40,096 nt of DNA, from positions 1-40,096 of the forward strand of contig NZ_PPHG01000054.1 in assembly GCF_002904295.1 (NCBI RefSeq), in the 5' to 3' direction. Made by a program: the position numbers and the translations under genes. The notes under the pieces are model-generated. The model saw only the letters and a list, made by a program, of their open reading frames with translations. It was not told where the DNA came from and made no database searches. The stretch's first letter is position 1, and each line of letters starts with the position of its first letter. This DNA is from Amycolatopsis sp. CA-128772 (GTDB taxonomy: Bacteria > Actinomycetota > Actinomycetes > Mycobacteriales > Pseudonocardiaceae). Positions 1 through 7,537 of this stretch are shown here, one piece after another.

Positions 1-1
1 G

Positions 2-457
2 GGCACCACCACGACCCCGCCCACGCCCACGACCACCACCCCGCCGGCCACCACGAGCACGCCGCCGACCCCGGCCACCCCGGCCACGCCCGGCACCCCG
101 GCGACGTCGAGCACCGCGCCGAAGCCCGGTGAACTGGTGCTCGACCGCCCGAGCATCCAGCCCGGCGAGACGCTGTCGGCGTCCGGCCGGGGCTGCCGGC
201 CGGGGCGGATGGTGACGCTGACGTCGGACGGCACCGAGGTCGGGTCCGCCCTCGTCGACGGCTCGGGTGCGTTCACCGCGCCGATCGAGTTCACCCGGAT
301 CGAGGCCGGGCGGCACACCGTCGTCGCCGAGTGCGGGGTGCGGCTGACCGGCGCCGTCGACCAGGTCGTCACCCGGTCGTCCGGCGGGCAGACCGGCACG
401 CTGGTCGTCCTCGTCTTCTTCGTCCTCGCGAGCATCACGGTGATCCGCTTCCGGTGA
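2..457 (+). CDS. C-terminal part of a Thr/Pro-stalked, membrane-anchored surface protein (5' end outside window)
   Basis: The reading frame is open from the first bases of the window and stops at TGA 455-457, so the start lies upstream. The visible part has three sections. First comes a roughly 40-residue Thr/Pro/Ala-rich low-complexity stretch typical of an extended cell-wall-spanning stalk. Next is an Ig-like module of about 75 residues with the pattern PGETLSASGRGCRPG ... VTLTSDG ... HTVVAECG; its two cysteines could form a disulfide. Last is a C-terminal hydrophobic segment (TLVVLVFFVLASITVI) ending in RFR, which fits a single membrane anchor with a short positive inside tail. No LPXTG sortase signal is seen. 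This architecture is common in actinobacterial secreted proteins of unknown ligand. The function is not recognisable from this fragment. Confidence 0.75.
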   Translation, partial: GTTTTPPTPTTTTPPATTSTPPTPATPATPGTPATSSTAPKPGELVLDRPSIQPGETLSASGRGCRPGRMVTLTSDGTEVGSALVDGSGAFTAPIEFTRIEAGRHTVVAECGVRLTGAVDQVVTRSSGGQTGTLVVLVFFVLASITVIRFR

Positions 458-464
458 TCCCCGG

Positions 465-494
465 TTGACATGCAACCGGGCGGCTGCCTAGCGT
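465..494 (+). promoter_or_regulatory. Predicted housekeeping promoter of the ArsR-SRPBCC gene
   Basis: There is a perfect -35 TTGACA at 465-470, then an 18-nt spacer, then TAGCGT at 489-494, which matches the TAnnnT -10 form common in actinobacteria. Transcription would start near 500, about 36 nt before the ATG at 536. Confidence 0.7.
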
Positions 495-496
495 AA

Positions 497-520
497 AAAG
501 GCAGCCAACTGGCTGCCTTT
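497..520 (+). promoter_or_regulatory. Palindromic operator overlapping the transcription start
   Basis: This is a perfect 11-bp inverted repeat: AAAGGCAGCCA (497-507), two spacer bases, TGGCTGCCTTT (510-520). A third half-site, GGCTGCCT, lies at 482-489 and runs into the -10 element. The position over the predicted transcription start suggests autorepression by the ArsR-family product of the next gene. A mutually exclusive RNA hairpin is the alternative. Confidence 0.6.
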
Positions 521-535
521 AGCCGGGAAGGCGCG

Positions 536-1312
536 ATGGACGAGGTGTTCAAGGCGCTGGCCGACCCCAGCCGCCGTCAGCTGCTGGACGTGCTCAACGA
601 GCGCAACGGCCAGACCCTGCGCGAGCTGTGCGCGGGCCTGGACATGGCACGCCAGTCGGTCAGCAAGCACCTGGGCGTCCTCGAGGCGGCCGGCCTGGTC
701 ACCACGACTTGGCGCGGCCGGGAAAAGCTGCACCACCTCGACGCCGCGCCGATCAACGCGATCGCCGAACGCTGGATGACCCGCTACGACCGGCGGCGGG
801 CCGGCGCGCTGGCCGACCTGAAACGAGCACTGGAGTCCGCACCGATGAACGAATTCGCGTACACGACCCACATCAGCACGACCCCGGAAAAGCTCTGGCA
901 AGCGCTTACCGATCCGGCGTTCACCCGCCAGTACTGGGGCGTTTCCTTCGAAACCGACTGGAAAACGGGTTCGCCGATGACGTGGGCCGAGCGCGGTGCG
1001 AAAACGGCGGACCCGGAACAGGTCGTCCTGGAATCGGACCCGTACCGCCGGCTGTCCTACACCTGGCACACTTTCACGACGGACTGGGCGAACGCCAACG
1101 GAATCGACGCGGAAACCCTCGCGCAACTGCAGGCCGAAAGCCGCACGAAAGTGACCTTCACCCTCGAACCGCAGGGTGGAACGGTGAAGCTGACGGTCGT
1201 CCACGACGGCTTCGACGACGGCAGCAGGACCCGGGAGATGTGCAGCCAGGGCTGGCCCGCACTGCTGTCGAGCCTGAAGACGCTGCTCGAAACGGGTGTC
1301 CCCCTTCCGTGA
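536..1312 (+). CDS. ArsR-family HTH regulator fused to an SRPBCC (AHSA1-like) domain
   Basis: The first 90 or so residues form a winged helix typical of ArsR/SmtB proteins: MDEVFKALADPSRRQLLDVL opens it, and the recognition-helix stretch MARQSVSKHLGVLEAAGLV follows. No ArsR-type metal-binding Cys cluster is visible. From about residue 104 (MNEFAYTTHISTTPEKLWQAL) to the end the protein is an AHSA1-type START-like fold, which usually binds a hydrophobic ligand. In many actinobacteria these two domains are neighbouring genes; here they are joined in frame. The start at ATG 536 is supported by a GGGAAGG ribosome site 4 nt upstream. The gene probably represses itself through the palindrome at 497-520. 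The ligand is unknown. Confidence 0.85.
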   Translation: MDEVFKALADPSRRQLLDVLNERNGQTLRELCAGLDMARQSVSKHLGVLEAAGLVTTTWRGREKLHHLDAAPINAIAERWMTRYDRRRAGALADLKRALESAPMNEFAYTTHISTTPEKLWQALTDPAFTRQYWGVSFETDWKTGSPMTWAERGAKTADPEQVVLESDPYRRLSYTWHTFTTDWANANGIDAETLAQLQAESRTKVTFTLEPQGGTVKLTVVHDGFDDGSRTREMCSQGWPALLSSLKTLLETGVPLP

Positions 1313-1364
1313 ACCCGCCAAACCGGGCGAACATCCTGAACCAGACAGAACTGGCACAGGGAAA

Positions 1365-1410
1365 CGTCTGAATCCTCCCCCTTTCGTGGGCGCCCGGCTG
1401 AAGTCCGGGT
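1365..1410. other. Possible remnant of an IS200/IS605-type (tnpB-associated) element end
   Basis: On the minus strand this reads as a small hairpin (CCCGG, 7-nt loop containing ACTTCAG, CCGGG; plus-strand arms 1393-1397 and 1405-1409), then a GGGGGAGGATTCA tail at 1369-1381. Right ends of tnpB-type insertion sequences in actinobacteria often have a CTTCAG-containing hairpin and a GGGGAGGAT(T)CA tail. No transposase or TnpB frame is present here, so at most this is a solo end. It could instead act as the terminator of the ArsR-SRPBCC gene. Confidence 0.3.
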
Positions 1411-1453
1411 GAATTTCCCTCCTTCGATCGGATCCGATGCGGTTTTCCGGGCG

Positions 1454-1467
1454 TTAGGCTCGCATAA
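1454..1467. promoter_or_regulatory. Candidate iron-regulator (DtxR/IdeR-like) box upstream of efeO
   Basis: The sequence TTAGGCTCGCATAA is an imperfect palindrome (TTA-n-GC-nn-GC-n-TAA) and resembles the left part of the IdeR consensus, TTAGGTTAGSCTAACCTAA. It lies 43-57 nt before the likely efeO start, where an iron-dependent repressor would be expected. The match is partial. Confidence 0.35.
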
Positions 1468-1510
1468 TCCGTGACCGGTGATGGTCCGATCGAGTGACGG
1501 GAGAGTGCGC

Positions 1511-2680
1511 GTGCCGGGGTCAGTACGTGCTCGCTGGATCGTGGGAGCCGTCGTGCTCGCCGCCGGGGCGGGGGCCGTCGTGGCGTTCCTGCCGGACAGC
1601 GCAGCCGCCGGCGACCCCGAGATCGCGGTCTCGCGCTCGGCGTGCGGCACCGGCTGGGCGGACCCGAAGCCCGGCCCGCAGACGTTCCGCCTGCACAACA
1701 CCGGCTCGGTGACCGCCGAGGTCGACCTGATCGACCCGGCGACCGGCGTGATCTACGGCGAGGTCGAGGGCCTCGGCCCGGCGACAACCCGGCCGTTGCA
1801 GGTCAACCTGGGCAACGGCAGCTACGCGTTCCGCTGCCTGCCCGAGGACGCGGGCGCGATCGTCGGGCCCGCCCTGCAGGTCACCGGGGGCGCCGAGCGG
1901 ACCGGGCCCGGCGTCGCGCCGGTGACGCACGACGACCTGCTCGGCCCGCTCAAGGCGTACCAGCAGCACGTCACGTCTGGCCTCGCCGAGCTGGTCGCGA
2001 ACACCGGCGCGTTGAAGGACACGGTCCACGGCGGCGACCGCGCGGGGAGCCGGGCGGCCTGGCTGACCGCGCACCTGACGTACGAGCGGCTGGGCGCGGC
2101 CTACGACGCGTTCGGCGACTCCGACGGCGCGCTCAACGGAACGGCCGACGGGCTCCCCGACGGGCCGGCCGACCCGGGTTTCACCGGCTTCCACCGCCTG
2201 GAGCAGGGCCTCTGGCACGGCGAGGACCTGGGCGCGCTCGCCGCGGTCGCCGACCGGCTCGACACGGACGCCCGCGCGCTGCAGACGTCCTTCGGCACGA
2301 GCCAGGTCGACGGCAACGACCTCGGCCTGCGCGCGCACGAGATCATGGAGAACACGCTGCAGCTCGAACTGACCGGCCGCACCGACTACGGCAGCGGCAC
2401 GAACCTGGCCACGGCCCGCGCGAACCTGGACGGCACCCGCGCGGTGCTGGACGTGCTGCGGCCGCTGCTGGCCCCGCGGTACCCGGATCTGTCCAAGGTG
2501 GACAGCTGGCTGAACCGCACGCAGTCCGCTTTGGACGGCGCGCACCGGCCGGACGGCACGTGGCCCCGGCCGGCGGAGCTGAGCCTGCAGCAGCGGCAGC
2601 AGGTCAATGCGGACGTGAGCGAGCTGACGGAGCTGCTGGCCCCGATCGCGGCGATCGCCGAGCCGAGGAGGGTCTCGTGA
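1511..2680 (+). CDS. efeO: EfeO-type periplasmic iron-uptake protein (cupredoxin-like + imelysin/M75 domain)
   Basis: EfeO proteins work with the DyP peroxidase EfeB and the permease EfeU in iron or heme-iron import. After an N-terminal membrane segment (RARWIVGAVVLAAGAGAVVA) comes a cupredoxin-like region of about 100 residues, then a helical imelysin domain. The M75/imelysin hallmark HxxE is present as GFHRLE near residue 229. I prefer GTG 1511, which has a GGGAGAG site 6-7 nt upstream, over in-frame GTG/ATG codons at 1478-1483 that lack one. The gene overlaps efeB by 4 nt (GTGA), so the two are translationally coupled. No efeU permease gene is adjacent. Regulation by iron is suggested only by the imperfect box at 1454. 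Confidence 0.88.
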   Translation: MPGSVRARWIVGAVVLAAGAGAVVAFLPDSAAAGDPEIAVSRSACGTGWADPKPGPQTFRLHNTGSVTAEVDLIDPATGVIYGEVEGLGPATTRPLQVNLGNGSYAFRCLPEDAGAIVGPALQVTGGAERTGPGVAPVTHDDLLGPLKAYQQHVTSGLAELVANTGALKDTVHGGDRAGSRAAWLTAHLTYERLGAAYDAFGDSDGALNGTADGLPDGPADPGFTGFHRLEQGLWHGEDLGALAAVADRLDTDARALQTSFGTSQVDGNDLGLRAHEIMENTLQLELTGRTDYGSGTNLATARANLDGTRAVLDVLRPLLAPRYPDLSKVDSWLNRTQSALDGAHRPDGTWPRPAELSLQQRQQVNADVSELTELLAPIAAIAEPRRVS

Positions 2681-3900
2681 CGAACTCGCCGCACGGACCA
2701 GCTTCGGGGTCCGGCCTCCCCCGCCGGTCCTTCCTCCGCCGGGCCGCCATGGGCGCCGGCCTGACCGTGGCCGCCGGGGCCGGGCTCGGGGCGTCCTCCG
2801 CCGTCACCGACAGCACCTCGGCCGTTCCCTTCCACGGCCCGCACCAGGCCGCCATCCTGCGCAAGCCGCCCACCCAGACCGTCGTCGCCTCGTTCGACGC
2901 CGTCGCCGGGTCCAAGGCCGAACTCGCCGAACTCTTCCGCGCCATCACCGACCGGGCCCGGTTCCTCACCGCCGGCGGCGCTCCCGCCGCGCTCGGCATC
3001 ACCGCGCCGCCCGCCGACTCCGGGGTGCTCGGGCCCGTCGTCCCCCGCAGCGACCTCGGCGTCATCCTCGGTGTCGGCGCGAGCCTCTTCGACGACCGGT
3101 ACGGGCTCGCGAAACTCAAGCCCGCCAAGCTGAAGCCGATGACGACGTTCCCGGACGACGCCCTCGACCCCGCCCAGTGCCACGGCGACCTCAGCCTGAT
3201 CCTGTCCGCGAACGACACCGACACCGTCCTGCACGCGCTGCGGGACATCGCCCGCGCCACCCGCGGCGGCATGCAGCTGCGCTGGAAGCTCAACGGCTTC
3301 ACCTCGCCACCGCGCCCGGACGGCACGCCGCGCAACCTGCTGGGTTTCAAGGACGGCACCTCAAACCCCACCGATTCCGAAGTGGACAGTCTGGTGTGGA
3401 CGTCGGGCGAGCCCGCCTGGACCGCGGGCGGCAGCTACCAGGTCGTCCGGCTGATCCGGATGCTGGTGGAGTTCTGGGACCGGGTTTCGCTGGCCGAACA
3501 GGAGAACATGTTCGGCCGCCGCCGCGACACCGGCGCCCCGCTCGACGGCACCGCGGAGACCGACGTCCCGGGCTACGCCGACGACCCCATCGGCACCGTC
3601 ATCCCGCTGACCAGCCACATCCGCAAGGCGAACCCGCGCACGCCCGAGACCGACGGCAGCCGGATCCTGCGCCGCGCGGTCAACTACGACCGCGGCATCG
3701 ACAGCAACGGCAACCTGGACATGGGCCTGCTGTTCGTCTGCTACCAGCAGGACCTCGAGCGCCAGTTCGAGGCGGTCCAGACGCGGCTGGCCGGCGAACC
3801 CCTGACCGACTACATCTCCCCGTTCGGCGGCGGCTACTTCTTCGCGCTGCCGGGCGTCACCGGCCCGGACGACCACTTCGGGCGCTCCCTGCTCGCGTGA
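2677..3900 (+). CDS. efeB: EfeB-type dye-decolorizing (DyP) heme peroxidase, Tat-exported
   Basis: The protein of 407 residues begins with a twin-arginine signal (PRRSFLRRAAMGAG) followed by an alanine-rich hydrophobic stretch, so export of the folded, heme-loaded enzyme is expected. The DyP signature GxxDG appears as GFKDGTSNP near residue 223, and the proximal heme histidine lies in TSHIRKANPR near residue 313. Length and motifs match the class that includes E. coli EfeB. The start is GTG 2677, which overlaps the efeO stop and has a GAGGAGGG ribosome site 4 nt upstream. It acts with EfeO in extracytoplasmic iron or heme handling. A secreted phosphoesterase follows after 27 nt, probably in the same transcript. 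Confidence 0.93.
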   Translation: MTNSPHGPASGSGLPRRSFLRRAAMGAGLTVAAGAGLGASSAVTDSTSAVPFHGPHQAAILRKPPTQTVVASFDAVAGSKAELAELFRAITDRARFLTAGGAPAALGITAPPADSGVLGPVVPRSDLGVILGVGASLFDDRYGLAKLKPAKLKPMTTFPDDALDPAQCHGDLSLILSANDTDTVLHALRDIARATRGGMQLRWKLNGFTSPPRPDGTPRNLLGFKDGTSNPTDSEVDSLVWTSGEPAWTAGGSYQVVRLIRMLVEFWDRVSLAEQENMFGRRRDTGAPLDGTAETDVPGYADDPIGTVIPLTSHIRKANPRTPETDGSRILRRAVNYDRGIDSNGNLDMGLLFVCYQQDLERQFEAVQTRLAGEPLTDYISPFGGGYFFALPGVTGPDDHFGRSLLA

Positions 3901-3927
3901 GCGAAGCCCCCACGAAAGGAATCCACT

Positions 3928-5547
3928 GTGGACAGAAAGACGCGCCGGCGACGGCGTGGCCTGCTCAGCGCCGGGGCCCTCGCCTCGGTCGCCGTCCTGG
4001 CCGTCGCCACCGGCTCCGCGGCGAGCACCGCGGACGCCCGGCCGCTGCACCCGTTCCCGGCGCAGTGGATCCCCACGGCGACCCCGATCAAGCACGTCGT
4101 GGTGATCTTCGGCGAGAACATCTCGTTCGACCACTACTTCGGCACCTACCCGGACGCGGCCAACACCGACGGCACGCCGTTCACCGCCGCGCACGGCACC
4201 CCGAAGGTCAACGGCCTGGACCACAAGCTGCTGACCGCCAACCCGAACGCCTACAACCCCAAGCGGCTGACCCACGAGCAGGCGCTGACCTGCGACCAGA
4301 ACCACAACTACGGCGCCGAGCAGGCCGCTTTCAACGGCGGCAAGATGGACAAGTTCGTCGAGAAGACCGAGACGGACAAGTGCACCGGCCAGCCGATCCT
4401 GTTCGGCGAGCCCGGCCTGGTGATGGACTACTACGACGGCAACACCGTCACCGGCATGTGGAACTACGCCCAGCACTACGCGCTGAACGACAACTCGTTC
4501 AACACCGTGTTCGGGCCGTCCAGCCCGGGCGCGATCGACCTGATCTCGGGCAACACCCACGGCGTCCAGGCGGTCGACCCGGTGACGCACGAGCCGGTCA
4601 GCGACGCCTACGCCGTGCAGTCGCCGGACCCGAGCGGCGTCGGCACGATGATCAACGACCCGGACCCCGCGTGGGACGACTGCTCGGGCAAGAACCACAC
4701 GAGCAAGGACAACCTGGCCACGATGCACGGCCGCAACATCGGTGACCTGCTCAACCAGCGCCACGTGACGTGGGGCTGGTTCCAGGGCGGCTTCCGCCCG
4801 ACCGGCGAGGCCGGCGGCTACGCGGTGTGCGGCCAGAAGCACACGAACATCGGCGGCAACTCCGTCGTCGACTACAGCCCGCACCACGAGCCGTTCCAGT
4901 ACTACCCGTCGACGGCGAACCCGAAGCACCTGCCGCCGTCGTCGGTGCACGCGATCGGCCAGACCGACCGCGCGAACCACCAGTACGACATTTCGGACTT
5001 CAACGACGCCCTGCAGGCCGGCTCGATGCCCGCGGTCAGCTTCCTCAAGGCGCCGGAGTACCAGGACGGCCACGCCGGCTACTCGGACCCGCTGGACGAG
5101 CAGCAGTTCGTGGTCGGCGAGATCAACAGGATCCAGCAGTCCCTCGACTGGCGCTCGACGGCGATCGTCCTGGCCTACGACGACTCGGACGGCTGGTACG
5201 ACCACCAGAAGTCCCCGATCGTCAACGGCTCGCACGACGCCTCGCAGGACCAGGCGATCTGCACGGCCAAGCCGACGACGATGGGCACGTACGCGGACCG
5301 CTGCGGCTACGGCCCGCGGCTGCCGCTGCTGGTGGTTTCGCCGTTCAGCAAGGTGAACCACGTCGACCACACGCTGACGGACCAGACCTCGGTCCTGAAG
5401 TTCATCGAGGACAACTGGTTCGCCGGCCGGATCGGCGACTCGTCGTTCGACTCGCGGGCGGGGTCGCTCAACGGGATGTTCGACTTCTGGTGGCCGAAGG
5501 CGCGGAAGGTCGCGCTGGACCCGAAGACCGGTGCGGTGGCCAAGTAG
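3928..5547 (+). CDS. Secreted phosphoesterase (phospholipase C / acid phosphatase family)
   Basis: This is an exported protein of 539 residues: an Arg-rich N-terminus, a hydrophobic core (LLSAGALASVAVLAVATG) and an AxA-like cleavage region. The mature part starts with the family hallmark KHVVVIFGENISFDHYFGTY (about residues 53-72), whose Glu/Asn belong to the metal site of the PF04185 phosphoesterase family. Conserved downstream pieces are the DLISGNTHG segment and the C-terminal DDSDGWYDHQ motif. The family hydrolyses phosphate esters, including phospholipids; the substrate cannot be told from sequence. A GAAAGGA site precedes GTG 3928. It follows efeB closely and may share its promoter. Its stop codon lies 3 nt before a long palindrome. 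Confidence 0.88.
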   Translation: MDRKTRRRRRGLLSAGALASVAVLAVATGSAASTADARPLHPFPAQWIPTATPIKHVVVIFGENISFDHYFGTYPDAANTDGTPFTAAHGTPKVNGLDHKLLTANPNAYNPKRLTHEQALTCDQNHNYGAEQAAFNGGKMDKFVEKTETDKCTGQPILFGEPGLVMDYYDGNTVTGMWNYAQHYALNDNSFNTVFGPSSPGAIDLISGNTHGVQAVDPVTHEPVSDAYAVQSPDPSGVGTMINDPDPAWDDCSGKNHTSKDNLATMHGRNIGDLLNQRHVTWGWFQGGFRPTGEAGGYAVCGQKHTNIGGNSVVDYSPHHEPFQYYPSTANPKHLPPSSVHAIGQTDRANHQYDISDFNDALQAGSMPAVSFLKAPEYQDGHAGYSDPLDEQQFVVGEINRIQQSLDWRSTAIVLAYDDSDGWYDHQKSPIVNGSHDASQDQAICTAKPTTMGTYADRCGYGPRLPLLVVSPFSKVNHVDHTLTDQTSVLKFIEDNWFAGRIGDSSFDSRAGSLNGMFDFWWPKARKVALDPKTGAVAK

Positions 5548-5550
5548 CAC

Positions 5551-5597
5551 CCCAATGTGGCGTTCGGTGCGTCAGACGCACCGAACGCCACATTGGG
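5551..5597. repeat. Perfect 47-nt palindrome (23-bp arms, 1-nt loop), dispersed repeat / likely terminator
   Basis: The left arm at 5551-5573 starts CCCAATGTGGCGTTCGGTGC, and 5575-5597 is its exact reverse complement around a single A at 5574. It begins 3 nt after the phosphoesterase stop codon. Related sequence recurs at 22602-22679, and a degraded piece (GTGCGCTGGATGCACAGAAC) continues at 5598-5617. The transcript would fold into a very strong hairpin without a U-tract. Confidence 0.85.
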
Positions 5598-5836
5598 TGC
5601 GCTGGATGCACAGAACGCGATGAACGTATCGGTTATCTACACGCGCCCTGGCTTTCGGTGGCTGACTCTGTCCACAAGGGCCAGCCGACGCTTGAGCCTG
5701 CCGGAGACGGATCGGATCCAACATCGGTTGCGCAACGGAAGCTTTTGTTCGTCCCGAGTGAGGCGGCTGCCTGAAAACGGTCCCACGCCGTCCAAGATGC
5801 GACGCGCCAAATCAGTCAGTTACCCTCGGCTTTAGT

Positions 5837-5977
5837 GTGCCTTCACAACCGACTGCACAACTCACCGGCACGGGCGACGACGACTCGCAGCGCTTCAAGG
5901 TGGTTCAACAGGCGTTCCCGCTGCTCACAGCAAGTAGAACCAACGTTCGACGCGTGGCAGAGTGCATGCCGAAATAG
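5837..5977 (+). CDS. Possible 46-codon leaderless small ORF in the AT-richer islet
   Basis: The frame GTG 5837 to TAG 5975-5977 would encode a peptide beginning MPSQPTAQLTGTGDDDSQRF and ending RRVAECMPK. TACCCT at 5821-5826 could be a -10 element whose start point coincides with the GTG, giving a leaderless message; no -35 is clear. It could equally be the 3' remnant of a longer gene, since its sense codons look biased but nothing recognisable is encoded. The rest of 5598-6025 holds only a few short frames and an AAGGAG site in front of an 8-codon frame at about 5999. I see no RNA gene there. Confidence 0.2.
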   Translation: MPSQPTAQLTGTGDDDSQRFKVVQQAFPLLTASRTNVRRVAECMPK

Positions 5978-6025
5978 CCGGGGCGGCACCAAGGAGCTAT
6001 GATTGAAGGACTTGGAATACATTAA

Positions 6026-7537
6026 TCACTTCGCATTACCTTCTGAAGCAATGATTCCAACTTCCGAGAATACCTCAGTTAATTGATCGACTAACCATTT
6101 CGAATCATGTGTTGCATTAACCCATTCATTCAAGAATACCTGCTTGACGTACGATTCTGGAATAAATCCTAAGTCGCCGCCAATCTGAGCGTAGACCACG
6201 TGACGATCTTGGTTCGTAAGCGCTCGTTGCCCAACAACACTGACAACGCGACCCTGCTCTTCTATTGGCAGACCCAACGCGACGGTTAGCCGTGCGGCAT
6301 TCAAGTTTAGATTCGACCGCACGACCTCGAATACATACGCGTCTGGCGACGTCTCGCCGGGCAGCAGAAATACTCGCTCAGTCACTGAAAAATGCCCAGC
6401 CTGATCGCCGTCAAGAATGCAGATAGAAGGAAAGGTTTTTGCTGGATCAAGGTTTCGTTGCTTATTTACTATACGAGCATTTGCCTCTCCACCCATGCCA
6501 TGTATGCGTAGGCCGTCGAGATTAACTCCCTCGCTTCGGAGCGCAGTGGCCACCATCGCCTCAGCAAAAGAGTCCTCAACGTAGATAGCGAGAACTGCAT
6601 CCGTTTCGCCCGTGAGAGTTCGCAATGCGCGTATGTCCAATTTGCCCTGAAGTACTTCACCCCCATAAACAGACCATATAGCCTGATCAGGAAGAGGGTC
6701 GAGCGCGTCGTTGCTGTGAGTTGTGAAAATGACCTGCGCGCCTTTGCGTTTTGCGACGTCAAGTAGATACTCGACCATACGCCGAGTCGCCACAGGATGC
6801 AGGCCATTCTCGATCTCTTCTATCAGAATAAGGCTATTATCACTTACCCTCTCGATTCCTGAGATCATCTTGATAATCGATGCCTCACCTGCTCCGAAAT
6901 GAAATTCCGAATAATTACCTGCCGGCGTCTTTGCCGTAAGCAGGGTTACCCGGCCTTTTTGGTCAAGAAAAAGGCGACTGAATCCCTCGATCTTCTTCCC
7001 TAGGATCCATTCTGCAGCCTTGACTACGTCCTGAGTAAGTTCTTCTTCGCTTTTCGCAGTAAAGCGAGGGCCCGCGGCTATTCGAAGTTCTAGTCGTTCG
7101 CTTGCAGGAACCGTCCTCGTAACTCCAAATACCAAAACGTCTCGCGCCAAAGCGTCGCGGTTCCACTTAGCTTGCCGGAAGCTTGCAGTACGCTGGGTGG
7201 TGGATTGCTGCAATCCCTTGTCAATCAGATCGTACTCAATGCGCCAGTTAAGCATGCTGGCGTCATATTTTGCACTTTTAGCGAAGAATCGCCTTGGTTG
7301 AACGTCCTTGTATATGAGTCCAGCTGCACCGAGAACGGTCGTCTTCCCGGCCCCATTTGGCCCCACCAGAGCTGTTACGGGAAAGTCGAAAGACACTTCG
7401 CGGTCCTCGAAGGCTCGCACCTTCTTGAGTCGAATCCGTCGGACGTACTTATTGTACGCGCTCTTCGTAACACGCTCAGCCAAAGCTTGAATGTCACCGT
7501 CACGAATGTCGCCACGATAGCCGTCCGCTGCAGTCAT
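6026..7537 (-). CDS. OLD-family ATP-dependent endonuclease (ABC-type ATPase + Toprim domain), likely defence gene
   Basis: The N-terminal half is an SMC/ABC-like ATPase: Walker A GPNGAGKT (residues 59-66), signature-like FGAGE (214-218), Walker B LILIEEIENG (236-245) and an H-loop FTTHS (271-275). The C-terminal part fits the Toprim nuclease of OLD proteins, with the leading acidic residue at E321 (IYVEDSF) and the DxD motif in ICILDGDQ (373-380). OLD proteins include P2 Old and the GajA subunit of Gabija. No UvrD-like GajB helicase, reverse transcriptase or other partner is adjacent, so this fits a stand-alone class 1 OLD. Base composition and codon use (many A/T-ending codons) are unlike all neighbours, which indicates horizontal acquisition. 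ATG 7537 overlaps a short upstream frame by 4 nt. Confidence 0.85.
   Translation of the reverse strand: MTAADGYRGDIRDGDIQALAERVTKSAYNKYVRRIRLKKVRAFEDREVSFDFPVTALVGPNGAGKTTVLGAAGLIYKDVQPRRFFAKSAKYDASMLNWRIEYDLIDKGLQQSTTQRTASFRQAKWNRDALARDVLVFGVTRTVPASERLELRIAAGPRFTAKSEEELTQDVVKAAEWILGKKIEGFSRLFLDQKGRVTLLTAKTPAGNYSEFHFGAGEASIIKMISGIERVSDNSLILIEEIENGLHPVATRRMVEYLLDVAKRKGAQVIFTTHSNDALDPLPDQAIWSVYGGEVLQGKLDIRALRTLTGETDAVLAIYVEDSFAEAMVATALRSEGVNLDGLRIHGMGGEANARIVNKQRNLDPAKTFPSICILDGDQAGHFSVTERVFLLPGETSPDAYVFEVVRSNLNLNAARLTVALGLPIEEQGRVVSVVGQRALTNQDRHVVYAQIGGDLGFIPESYVKQVFLNEWVNATHDSKWLVDQLTEVFSEVGIIASEGNAK

Noticed and set aside
628..1371. A 247-codon frame inside the ArsR-SRPBCC gene
   Set aside because: It is an out-of-frame shadow rich in Arg and Gly with no ribosome site.
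1642..3900. A 752-codon plus-strand frame spanning efeO and efeB
   Set aside because: Its first half is an Arg/Pro/Gly-rich shadow of efeO in another frame; only the part from 2677 is a protein, with a Tat signal and ribosome site.
3361..5550. A 729-codon minus-strand frame opposite efeB and the phosphoesterase
   Set aside because: It is the antisense of two clear genes, has Arg/Val/Ala-biased composition without domains, and no ribosome site.
5557..5835. A 92-codon frame starting inside the palindrome at 5551
   Set aside because: Its start lies within the palindromic repeat and the same peptide pattern appears wherever the repeat occurs, so the frame is a by-product of repeat sequence.
6026..7537. 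A two-gene Gabija (GajAB) system
   Set aside because: No UvrD-like helicase is on either side; only the OLD-type gene is present.
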